Below are positions 35,756-46,639 of a stretch of 64,000 nucleotides of DNA, piece by piece. A model generated the notes under the pieces. It made no database searches, was not told the DNA's origin, and saw only the letters and a program-made list of their open reading frames with translations. The position numbers were made by a program, and so were the translations under genes. This DNA is from Dactylis glomerata. Taxonomy: Eukaryota; Streptophyta; Magnoliopsida; Poales; Poaceae. The stretch spans positions 17,055,952 to 17,119,951 of the forward strand of contig QXEO01000247.1 of assembly GCA_007115705.1 (NCBI GenBank), read 5' to 3'. The stretch's first letter is position 1, and every line of letters starts with the position of its first letter.

Positions 35756-35963
35756 CCGGAGGATGTGTAGATTGGGTACGTTTTCCATGTTCTACCCGTA
35801 CCGAGATAGGATTTCAGCAGTGCCTTCCCGTTGTTCTCCGGATGCACACCCTCTTGGCTCTTTTGCCAAGACGTGCATCTGGAGAACAGCGGGGAGGTGC
35901 TGCCGAAATTCTAACTCAGTACGGGTAGAGCAAGGAGAACGTACCTAATCTGCACATCCTCGG
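35756..35963 (+). other. RNA foldback 2 (about 100-bp stem) in CACTA leader
   Basis: The left arm 35756-35858 is the inverted complement of the right arm 35865-35963, with a 6-nt loop (TCTTTT). Hand alignment gives about 15 mismatched columns plus small gaps over about 100 positions. About ten of the mismatches are G:U pairs in plus-strand RNA. The shape resembles a plant miRNA or hairpin-siRNA precursor. It lies about 140 bp upstream of the CACTA transposase start at 36103, outside the coding frame. Confidence 0.7.
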
Positions 35964-36102
35964 GTGGGATTAGGATACCTATTAGAGAGGTAGGTGGATG
36001 CATGATGTAAAACTTGTATATGTTGAAATTATGCAAACTAACACCTCATAAGATGGCATGTTAAATTATTGTATGGATGTCTGTTTTGGTACTTATCAGA
36101 AG

Positions 36103-38560
36103 ATGGAGAATCGTGAGTGGATGTACAAGGGCCGACCAAGTCGGTGGAAGTTGACTGATGAATGGAAGGAAAAGACTGGGAATTTTGTGGAAAGGGCTTT
36201 TCGGATAGACCCTAGACCAAATCGTACTTGGTGCCCCTATAGCAAATGTCAAAATATAAGACGTCATCCGAAGGAGGTTGTGAGTAAACACCTGGTTACT
36301 AATGGGTTCACACCTTTCTACCATGTTTGGAAATTCCACGGTGAAAGCACATCAAAACATGGTAGTACGGTGACGCAGCGGGCCAGACAGAGTATCCCGA
36401 CGATAGAATTTGATACTGGGATTGATGACTGTTTGGACGACTTCCTTAATGCAAATGCGCCTGAAAGTCCCACCGTGGAGGAGGAGACAAATGGGGAGAC
36501 GGCGGGTGAGGATCCGGAGGAGAACATGAAGCAGTACTACGATACTTTGTTTGTGACACAGAAACCCCTTCATGAACATACAGAGGTTACACAACTGGAT
36601 GCCATCGCACGCCTAATGGCATTTAAGAGTGACAGGCACCTCAGTAGAGATGGCTTTGATGATCTTCTAGCTGTCGTTGGCAGCCTTCTGCCGAAAGGTC
36701 ACCTCTTGACGAAGAGCATGTACGAGTCCAACAAAATCCTCCGTTCACTGAAGATGTCATATGAGCAGATACACTGTTGTCCAAAGGGATGCATGCTATT
36801 TAGAAAAGAACATGCGAACACAACATATTGTATCCATTGCAATTCCTCTAGGTACTTTGAGGTTGACGCCGGTAATGGTCAGAAGAGGCAGACTAAGGTT
36901 GCCCAAAAGATCCTCCGGTACCTTCCGTTCATACCGAGGATCCAACGCCTTTTTATGACCAAGGAATCTGCACAACAGATATGATGGCCTGCACTGGGGA
37001 AAAGATACCATGACAAGATGATACATCCATCAGATGGTGAAGCATGGAAGTCGTTTGTAGCAAAATATCCAGTGAAAGCGGGCAACCCCAGGAGTGTAGC
37101 AGTTGTGATATAAACTGATGGGTTCAATCCATATGGTATGTCTGCTGCAATATACAGCTGTTGGCCCGTGTTTGTCATTCCCTTGAACCTCCCCCCTGGT
37201 GTATGCATGAGACGACAGAACATGTTTGTGTCAATGATTATCCCAGGACCAAAATACCTGGGGAAGAACATGAATGTGTATTTGGAACCGCTGTTTGACG
37301 ACATGCTTGATGCCTGGAATGACCGTCGGGTACGAACATATGACGCCGTAACAAAGGAACACTTCGATATGTATGTCTGGTTTCACACATCTCTGCATGA
37401 CCTACCAGCACGTGCTTTGTTCTGCGACTGGTGTACACATGGGAAGTGGCCTTGCCCGGTGTGCAGGCAGGCAGTGACTTTCCTTTAGTTGAAGAAGGGA
37501 GGCATGTATTCCTGCTTTGACCAACATCGACAGTTCCTCTCCCCGGATCATCCATTCAGGAGTGACGTAAAGAGGTTCAGAAAAGACGTTGTTGTCCATG
37601 CTCCACGTCCTAGTATGATGACTGGAACCGAGCTAAAGGCCGAGTTAGACTATCTCATGCCTAATCCCAATGGTACTGGTTTCGAGGGATATGGGGAGAC
37701 ACACCAATGGACCCACATTCCGTGCTTCTGGAAGCTCCCTTGCTTTAAGGATTTGGAGCTCCCGCATAACATTGATGTAATGCACACTGAGATGAATATT
37801 GTTGAGGCCCTTTGGAGCACAATCATGGACACTGAAAAGACAAAGGGTAATGTTAAGGCTAGAATTGATCAACAACAATGGTGTGATAGGACAAAGCTAG
37901 ACATGCAGCCTCCTGGGGTCAAAGGACCCAAGTGGTCAAAGCCGAAGGCTCAATTCTGCCCTTCACGTGCAGAAAGGAGAGAAATATTGCACTGGATTGT
38001 GGATAGCTTGTACTTCCCTGATGGGTACGTAGCTAACTGGGTGAGGGGAGTGAATATGGAAACGTTGCGAGTAGGGGGGCTCAAGAGTCATGACTATCAT
38101 GTATGGATTGAGCGGATTATGCCGGTGATGATTCGAGGCTATGTCGACGAGGAGACTTGGCAAGTGCTGGCAGAGTTGAGCTTTTTCTTCCGTCAACTTT
38201 GTGCTAAGGAATTAGACATAGAAGTGGTCAAGAAGCTAGATCAACAGGCACCCGAGTTGCTTTGCAAGCTTGAGATGCTTCTTCCGCCAGGGGTTTTCAA
38301 TCCGATGCAACATATGATCTTGCATCTCCTGCAGGAGGCGTTAAAGGGGGGGGCCTGTGCAATTTCGTTGGTAGTTCGGGCCCGAGAGAGTGAATAAGGA
38401 TATTCAGCTTAAAACCGGGAATAAAAACAAGCCCGAGGCATCCATTGCGGAGGCAACCCTTACCGAGGAGGTGTCAAATTTCATGACAAAGTACTATGAT
38501 GACAACATTCCCACTCGGCACAATCCTGTCCTTCGTTACAATGCTGCCAACCCTGAAGAG
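36103..38560 (+). pseudogene. CACTA transposase (tnp2 type), 5' part
   Basis: The N-terminus has a transposase-associated domain (about residues 5-85: WMYKGRPSRWKLTDEW, TWCPYSKCQNIRRH, GFTPFYHVWKFHGE). A tnp2 transposase region follows (TDGFNPYGMSAA, NMFVSMIIPGPKYLGKNMNV, LKKGGMYSCFDQHRQFL). Next comes a DUF4218-like region (QLCAKELDIEV, LPPGVFNPMQHM). The frame is largely continuous but has stops at 36982 (TGA), near 37111 (TAA) and 37486 (TAG), and a frame change at the G run near 38345-38352. The reading is cut at 38560 by the retrotransposon and resumes at 48042. The protein would cut and join the CACTA ends; this copy cannot make it. Confidence 0.85.
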
Positions 38561-38565
38561 GTACC

Positions 38566-39962
38566 TGATACGTCCAAAATATATCTACTTTCCCGAACAC
38601 TTTTGCTATTGTTTCTCCTCTAATTTGTGTGTTTTGAATACAACTAACACGGACTGACGCTGTTTTCAGCAGAATTACTCTGGTGTCTTGTTTTTGTGCA
38701 AAAATGCAACTTCCAGTAAAAATTCGGGAAAAATCATGAAAAATAATATTTCACCAGAAGACCCACGGAGCCAGAAGACAGGAGGGAGAAGGGGCTCGAG
38801 GAGCTGTCACACATAGGTGGCGCGGCCCAGCCCTGGCCGCGCCACCCCTATGTGAGGAGGCCCCAGGCCCCCTCTCGCCCTCCTCTCTCGTGTACATATA
38901 CCCCCTGACGACTTAATATTGGGGAGATGGCGTTTTTCCCAGATAGACTTCCGCTGCGCTGCCGCCATCAGAAACCGCGATTCGGAACCAGAAACTCTGT
39001 TCTGGCACCCTGCCGGGACGGGGATTCGGAGGAGATCTTCATCACCATCACCATCGACGCTCCTCCATCGACCATCCATGACTCCTCCATCCATGTGTGA
39101 GTAATTCCCCCGCTGTAGGTGAGGGGATGGTAGGGATTGGATGAGATTGTTCATGTAATTTGATATGAGATTGATAGGGCATAGTGCCTAGTATCTTTAT
39201 TTAGTGCTTATGACATTGTTGCAACTTGTTGTGCTTAATGCTTGTCACTTTGGGCCTGACTGCCATGATTTCAGATCTGAATATGTTATTATTTCTATGA
39301 TGATACTTGTTGTTTATGGTCTTACCTACAAGTTGTATACACATATTGTTGTCCGGAACCCGAGGCCCCAAAGTGACAGAAATTGGGATAACCGGAGGGG
39401 ATGGCTATGATGTGAGGATCACATATGTTCACCGAGTGCTAATGCTTTGCTCCGGTACTTTATTAAAAGGAGTACCTTAATTACCAGTAGTTTCCCTTGA
39501 GGCCCTGCTGCAATAGGCTGGTAGGACAAAAGATGTCGTGCAAGTTTATCCTTGTGAGCACGTACGACTATATAAGGAACACATGCCTATGATTGTTTGT
39601 ACTAGGATGCTTTATCATTATTTATCTGCAATGCCCGTATCTCATTGATTTCATGAATTATCTTATCCATGCAACGCCCGTGATCCATCCCTATGCCTAC
39701 AGTATTTGTCCCTACTGTTTACAACCGTTACTATTACTGCTGCTATTTTACTACTGCTGTTACTGTTTCACTACTGTCACTACTATAAAACTGTTGCTAC
39801 TAATAAACCACTGCGAGCGAGACTATTTCCAGGTGCAGCTGAATTGACAACTCATCTGTTAAGGCTTACATATATTCTTTGGCTCCCCTTGTGTCGAATC
39901 AATAAATTTGGGTAATACTTCCCTCGAAGACTATTGCGATCCCCTATACTTGTGGGTCATCA
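38566..39962 (+). repeat. 5' LTR of family A element
   Basis: 1397 bp from TGATACGTCC to GGGTCATCA. A GC-rich palindrome lies at 38808-38854, with a TATA-like GTACATATACCCCC about 40 bp downstream. Confidence 0.9.
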
Positions 39963-39973
39963 AGACTATTTTC

Positions 39974-39990
39974 TGGCGCCGTTGCCGGGG
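39974..39990 (+). promoter_or_regulatory. Primer binding site (tRNA-Asp), family A
   Basis: TGGCGCCGTTGCCGGGG starts 12 bp after the LTR and is a perfect match to the complement of the plant tRNA-Asp 3' end. Confidence 0.85.
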
Positions 39991-40081
39991 ACCATAGCTT
40001 TATTCTGTAAGTTCACTTGGTATTCATATTGTTTGCTACCATCCTTTCATCATAGGTAAACCTCGTGATGGAAAAGTTCCT

Positions 40082-41981
40082 ATGTTGCCATCCACTACAA
40101 GAAGAGGTACGACTCTCAACACCTCTGTTGCTCTTGATTCACCTTTTGTTATGAGTAAGCTACTTACACCACCACACCCACACGCTACTACTGCTACTTC
40201 TGCTGAGATTGAAAATGCCACTGATAATTTAGATGATGCTTCTACTGTGCTTGATGAGAGTGGTTCACTGGGTTCCTTTTTAGATGCTACTATTGCTAGA
40301 GCTAAGTTGGGAAACACCACTGTTACACCTGTTAGTTCACCTAAGTCTAGGGAGTGCCCTAGTGATGATTATGATGATGATGCTTATATTGAGCTTAATG
40401 ATGATTTTATTGCAGAAACACGTGCTGCTCGTAATGCAGGTAATGTCAAAGAACTTCTTGCAAGATGCTCTGTTAGATATAATTTGTCTCCTGATCCTAA
40501 GTTTGCTGCTTCTCCCATAAATATTAGAGACAAGGATTATGATTTCTCTTTGGATTTATCTTACATATCTATTGTTGAGAAAACTCCTTTTTGTGGTACT
40601 AAAGATGAGAGTGCTATGGAGCACATGAATGAGCTTTCTACTTTGAGTAACTTGTTTTTTGATGATATTAAGCTCCGCACTTACTTTGTTGCTAAGATTT
40701 TTCCTTTCTCGTTGAAGGATGCTGCTAAAACTTGGTTTAATAGCTTGTCTCCTGGATCTCTTACTAGTCCTATTGCTTTGGTTAATGCTTTCTTTCAGAA
40801 ATATTTTCCTGCTAGTGCTCAACATGCTGCTGTGCAGAAAATCTTTGATTTTGAACAGGGAAAAGGAGAGAAATTGCCTGAATCTTGGACAAGGTTTTGC
40901 TCTTTAATTAGAGCTTTGCCTAAAGAACCATTGCCTAAAAATGAACTCCTTGATATATTTTATAATGGACTAACAGATGAATCTAAGTCATATTTGGATA
41001 GTTGTGCTGGTTGTGTTTTCAGGGAAAGAACTCCTGCTGATGCTGAAGAATTAATGGCTAAAATAAGCCGGAATCATGATGATTGGACTTTAGTTGAGCC
41101 AACACCAGCACCAACCCCTGCGCCATCTATTGAGCCTACACTGAAGAAGAGAGGGATGATTGAATTAAATGATGAAGTTATGAAAGAAGCTAAGAAATCT
41201 CTTAAGGAGAAAGGTATTAAGGCCAAAGATGTGAAGAATTTACCTCCTATTGAAGAATTATGTAAGCCAATCCCTCGCTCATCTACTATTGAGGTACACT
41301 CTCTCCAACGCTTTGATGAAAGAGATACTCCTTATACTAAACCTCCTGATCAATGCTTGGATGAGTTTGATAATTTTATTGTTAAGCAAGAAAATTTTAA
41401 TAGAATGGTGCATAATCCATTTGTTGGAAAATTCTAGAGCTATTAACAAGTTGCAGGATATTGTGGAGAGAACCGCCAATGATGTGAAGATACTTGCTAA
41501 ACATTTTCAAATGGTTCAAACACAAATTGATCAGCTTACCAAGGTGCAAAAAGACTTGCTAGTTAATGCTACAAGAGGGAAGCAAGCATGTGAAATACGC
41601 ACAAGAAGTGGTGCTACTACTCAAGATCCATTATATCCTGAAGGACATCCTAAGAGGGTCGAGCAAGATTCTCAACGAACTGCAAATGATGATATTCCTT
41701 CTAAGAAGAAGAAGAAGAAGCAAACAACAACTGTAGAATCCTCTGATGCAGGTAAAGATCCTAACAGTGTTTCTATTTCTGATGCTGAAACTAAACCAGG
41801 AAATGCTTCCGATAAAGAAGAAGATAAAGAAGAAGTTGAAGAAGAACCAGAGAAGATTGACAAGAATGCAAAGTACACTAAAGAAGACTTTATTGCCAAC
41901 AAGCATGGTAAAGAGAGAGAACCTTGGGTACAGAAGCCAATGCCTTTTCCTAGTAAGAAACACAAGTCCAAGGAAGAATAA
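40082..41981 (+). pseudogene. Gag gene of family A, frameshifted
   Basis: The first frame runs 40082-41437 (451 residues) with an N-terminal Thr/Ser/Asp-rich region. A gag capsid-like domain follows (FPFSLKDAAKTWFNSLSP, VNAFFQKYFPASAQ, LPESWTRFCSLIRALP, DIFYNGLTDESKSYLDS, about residues 195-330). The sense then continues in another frame from about 41420 to the TAA at 41979 (INKLQDIVERTANDVKIL, RTRSGATTQDPLYPEG, a Lys run and an acidic tail), so a single-base frameshift lies near 41415-41440. After the TAA the same frame carries the protease, so the original product was probably one gag-protease polyprotein as in family B. Confidence 0.75.
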
Positions 41982-42005
41982 CACTACAACAGGTTTTGTG
42001 AATGG

Positions 42006-42644
42006 ATGAGACCTTTATTTTTGCAAATTCCTTTGACTGATGCTATTAGAATGCCTCCTTATGCAAAGTATATGAAAGATATTGTTACTAACAAAAGGAA
42101 AATTCCTAGTGAGGAAATTTCCACTTTACTTGCTAATTTTTCTTTTGATGGTAAAGTTCCAGAGAAGCTTGGAGATCCAGGTATACCAACTATTCCTTGC
42201 TCCATTAAAAATAACTATGTTAGAACTGCTTTATGTGATTTGGGAGCTGGAGTTAGTGTTATGCCTTTTTCACTTTATAAGAGACTTGATTTAGAAAAGT
42301 TGGTATCAACTGATATATCCTTGCAGATGGCTGATAAGTCTACTACTATTCCTATTGGTATATGTGAGAATGTTCCTGTTCAAGTTGCTAACAGTTGTTT
42401 AATATTAACTGATTTTGTTGTGTTGGAAATGCCTGAAGATGATAATATGTCTATTATTCTTGGGAGACCTTTTCTAAACACCGCAGGTGCTGTTATCAAT
42501 TGCAATCAAGGAAAAGTCACTTTTAATGTTAATGATAAAGAGTATACGGTTTATTTTCCCAAGAAGATTGATAGGAAGAATGCTCTAAATTCAATCAAGC
42601 ATGTTGAGACCATCAAAGTTGGTCAAATTATTTGTTCAGAGTGA
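42006..42644 (+). pseudogene. Aspartic protease region of family A
   Basis: 212 residues in the frame of the gag tail, separated from it by one TAA and 24 bases. It carries the retropepsin-like active site ALCDLGAGVSVMP at about residues 76-88 and IILGRPFLNTAGAVI near residue 155. The preceding WMRPLFLQIPLTDAIRMPPY is a common link between gag and protease in plant Gypsy polyproteins. The stop upstream makes separate translation unlikely. It ends TICSE-like without entering reverse transcriptase; the next 650 bp hold no pol motifs. Confidence 0.75.
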
Positions 42645-43098
42645 AAGCCCAAGGAAGAATGTCAAATTGTTATGGTTGGGACTATACCTATCAAAGTTGA
42701 GGTAACATAAGCATTAAGTGAGATGCAAAGTTTCTCCTCATAAAAAGTTAGTTTGGTAACAAGACTTGATCAACCTTGTTAACAAAGTGATTTTATATGA
42801 ACGAAACTTCGTATTCACCGCGTCCACTCCACCTCACTTGTATTTACTTTCATCTATTTTATTCCTTCAGTTTAGTTGCATGATTAAGAGTATCTCAGAG
42901 CTGCTCATGCTTAGTTTTGATTTGCTTGAAATCTTTTCATTGTCGTTTTTCTGAGTTTTTATCGATATGCCAATTTCTGAAAAATCCTCGAAAATTAAGT
43001 TTCTCGAAAAATTCCAAAAAAATCTTTATAAATTTTTTATATCAAAAATGGGGCAGAGAGACACCTGGGAGGCACCAGGTGGGGCAACCACGCCACCT

Positions 43099-43145
43099 CA
43101 CACATAGGTGGCGCGGCCCAGCCCTGGTCGTGCCACCCATGTGTG
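43099..43145 (+). promoter_or_regulatory. Internal LTR-like palindrome ahead of the downstream ORF
   Basis: CACACATAGGTGGCGCGGCC (43099-43118) and the inverted complement of 43126-43145 agree at 17 of 20 positions. The left arm is identical to the LTR palindrome arm at 38808-38827. A pyrimidine-rich stretch (about 43165-43200) follows, then the downstream ORF at 43539. Promoter function is inference. Confidence 0.45.
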
Positions 43146-43538
43146 ACAGGGCTCCACCAGGCCACTCACTCATCTCTTCTTCCCCATCTCTTTCTCTCTC
43201 CCAAATACAATGACACACTCAGCTGAAACCCGAGCTCTTGCTGTTCTTCACCTCGATTTTTCGATCTCCTTGCTCAGCCCAACATTTCTGCTAGAATTTG
43301 GATCATTTGCTCTCCGGTATGTGACTCCTCCACTTGTCCAAGTAGATTTTCTTTTGGTGAAGTATTTCTTGAGTATTTTAGCCTTGTAGGTGACAGTATA
43401 AATGAGTATGCATGCTTGTTCTCTAGCTTAGAATTGTTATTTTGATGCATGATAGCTCTTTAGTAACCCTCTATAGTAGTTTCCTACACTTGCTTGTCTT
43501 AAAATCACTTTTTATGAGGTTTGTCAAAAATTTCAGAA

Positions 43539-44658
43539 ATGGAGGGGAATGCATATCAACTCTCTCAACATGAGCTAGAAGTGCATGATGTTATGAAAGT
43601 TCACCATGAAGAGAAGGTTTTCCCCTCACACTATCCATGCTCAGCATTCTTGAGCGCTGCTGGAATCCTGCAGGATTTTCAAACCTTACTCTCTAATGCA
43701 GGATTAGGAAACTTTGTTGAGGGTGAACCTCCCCAATATGTTAAACTAACAATGTCTATGGTGCAGGATTTTAGATTTAGTTGGTCCACTTCTAACCCCA
43801 TGGTTCACTATAAAATTTATAACAAATCTGTGGACTTGCCTCTTGATGTTTTCTGTACAGCTATTAGAGTACCACAGTGGGGATCGCTCGAGAAGATAAA
43901 GGGACAACCAAGGCAATTATTAGAATTATACGAGGAGATTTGTCAAGGAAGAAGCTTCACAGGAGAGGGTGGTAAAATTTGAAACATTCATTTTCCATCC
44001 ATTCAATATTTTGCCTTCTTCATTACCAAATGTGTTCTTGCTAGGAAATCAGCAAGTAAATTGTCTCTCCATGATTTAGCTTTTATTGCTGCTTCTTTAA
44101 GGCGTGATAGAACTTACCATTTGGGTGCCTTAATAGCTTTTCTATCTTGATATTAACCGTGAGAAAGGGGGAATCTGTGGGGGACTTATAGCTTCACGCC
44201 TGTTAGCTTTGCATGGTGTTGTGCCTCATTTGCGAGATCTGCAGTTCCCCGAGGAGAAACTTGGTCTTGATGCTATGGTTCAACATAAGTTTATTTCTCC
44301 TCCTGCTAGTTTGATTAATTTAACTTTTGAGCTAACCTTTTTCAAGAACACTACCTGGAGGGTAGTAAAGACTGATCGATCAGTCCGTTTGCCTGCACCT
44401 CTTTTGTTTAACCTCGATCGCAGGAACGGATGGTCGCTTTCAGAGGATGAGCTTGATGCATACATAGAGGAGCATCCGCCGCCTGTGCACGATGAGGAAG
44501 GCGCCGAGGAGTCGGGACAGCCCTCCGACGTTGTAAACTTCTCTTATGAGCAGCCTTGCTATGATTATGCGCCATCAGGTTCATCTTCACGAGAGCCGGG
44601 GTATGACTACATCTATGATGACCCACCAGCCTGGGGCAGCTTTCCGAGTTGGGATTGA
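43539..44658 (+). pseudogene. Downstream ORF of family A, broken and diverged
   Basis: Same position and general layout as the intact ORF at 6114-7247 (YPCSAFLSAAGIL against FPCFNFLSDAGIL, HYKIYNKSVDLPLDVFC against AFKIYDKSITMSLGRFC, LLELYEE against LLELYRG, and a shared final PSWD). The middle is strongly divergent, roughly one third identical by eye. The frame is interrupted by TGA at 43980, where the intact copy has Arg, and by a frameshift near 44150. It continues from about 44150 to 44658. The ATG at 43539 is the first after the conserved leader. Function unknown. Confidence 0.65.
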
Positions 44659-46639
44659 TCTCCACTTAGGCTGAAAGCCTAAGCTTGGGGGGAGGTACGC
44701 CGACGATGCACTCATCTACATATCATATTCTGTCAGACCTTTATATATTCATGTTTCGCTTTCTTTATTGTTCTAGTTCTTACTTCTGCTTTCCAAAACA
44801 CAAAAAGACCAAAAATATTTCCGTTGTTTCTCTCTATTTGGTTCTTTGGTTTTCTACCTTTGGTTTGCTTTACTTGCTATTTTCGGTTTGATACTTGAAA
44901 AACCCAAAAATATTTTGCTTTGTTTGCTATTTCCTTCCGTTCTTGTTTCAAAAATCGAAAACCCCAAAAATATTTGTTGTTCTTCTTTGGTTTTGCAAAG
45001 TTTGTTGCAGAGTTCAGTCTCCCGTTACTCCATTGGAGCTTGGTATTCACTTTATATTATTCAAGCCACACAAGTGAAGAGCAATAATGACGACATATGA
45101 CAATCCGAGATGTGGTAAGAGGCTGGTATGAACTCTATTTGTTTTCATTTTTGTACATATACTCATTTATGTGGACATGCTTAGTCGATTCATGTAAGGT
45201 ATATGTTATCTAATGGATGCTTTGTAGCTCTTGCTTTCATATGATTAGTTTCAATTTACTATTAGCCTGTAGCATGTCATACAGATGCTTGCATGCTTTA
45301 TTTTATTCATAATATGGTACGTTATGGTGGTATCCTCCTCTGAAAGCTTCATTTGAATCGACTTGGCACATGCTCAAGCATGCACATGACTGAACAAAAA
45401 GTCAATTAAGCCTCAATGATTTACTTTGCCTCAGAGTTCTTGTATCATTTTTATGCCTATATTAATTTTGTTTTGTCGCAAGCATGATTATAACAGTTAT
45501 TGCTCTCTCGATTGTCGCTTCCCAGTCTTTTGCTAGCCTTCACTTGTACTGAGTATGAGCTCTACTCGTGCATCCAATTACCAAAAACCAAGTCTTCCAA
45601 AGAGTCCACTATAAATTCCTATGCATGGTATTTGTAAGCCATTCCAAGTAAATTTTCATGTGCTACCTTTCAAAACTTTCAACTACTTCTCATTTTGTGC
45701 CACTGTTTTTAGCTCATGGGGACGTAGTGGTCGGAATTGCTATCTTCCATATTAAATTGAGTACCCTTCGACTAGGCAGCTTCATCTGCTCGTCATTAAT
45801 TTTGCAAGGGAGCTGGTCAGACCATTATAATCTTAATTCTAAAAGAAAGAAAAAAGGCACTCCTCCAAAGGAATGTGAAAGTTGGTGGGCACCCGATGGA
45901 ATCGGTTAGCCATGGTTTGAGAAAGAAAAAAGGTGGGGAGGAGTGCCAAAGCTTTATAAAAGAGCACCAATGTGCCAAAATTTCAAAGAACTCAGAACCG
46001 CTCTCACTTGTTTATTATGGAAGATAGCAAGTCCCCATTGCTAGTTGTTGACATAGAACAGTCACCTCTCAAAAGAAATTTTTATCTCTGTTTTATAAAT
46101 GAAAAGCTCTAGCACATATTTAATCCCTGCTTCCCTCTGCGAAGGGCCATTCGTTTACTTTTATGTTGAGTCATCATCTTCTAACTTTAAGCACTTCTTG
46201 AGAGCATAGCTGTTATTCTTAGTGTAATGTGCTTGTCCCAGAACACGGTTAATTGTGGTATAACTTTGATGCTTGTATCTTTGATATCTTTAACTTCTAG
46301 TCTTCCCTTGAACTTCAGAGGTGCCTCAGCATTTATGTTTTGCTCTACAAATAAAGGCAAGCGGGATACCACTCTTCATATCATTTATGCATATTACAAC
46401 CTTGTAGCTTCTTATGTACATGTCACTTGTTATTAGTGCATTGGCACTCTTTCATAGCTTGCTTGACTATGAGGTGACATTAGTTGCATATTTCTTATTA
46501 TGAATTGCCTGAGTACTTGATCACATAGTTAGTATATATACATCATATGAGCAAATGTGTTCGTGAAAGTTTCTTTTATCGCTCTCAGTTGTTAACTGAA
46601 TTGCTTGAGGACAAGCAAATAGCTAAGCTTGGGGGGAGT
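44659..46639 (+). other. 3' noncoding region and polypurine tract of family A
   Basis: About 2 kb without a gene, nearly identical to 7248-9228. A polypurine-like AAGCTTGGGGGGAGG follows the ORF directly (about 44681). The true tract AGCTTGGGGGGAG lies just before the LTR (46626-46638). A foldback sits at 45856-45947. Confidence 0.7.

Noticed and set aside
39593..39915. Hydrophobic frames near the LTR ends, repeated at 10255-10577 and 47667-47989
   Set aside because: They occur at the same place in every family A LTR within CTACTG-rich low-complexity sequence, with no sign of coding selection.
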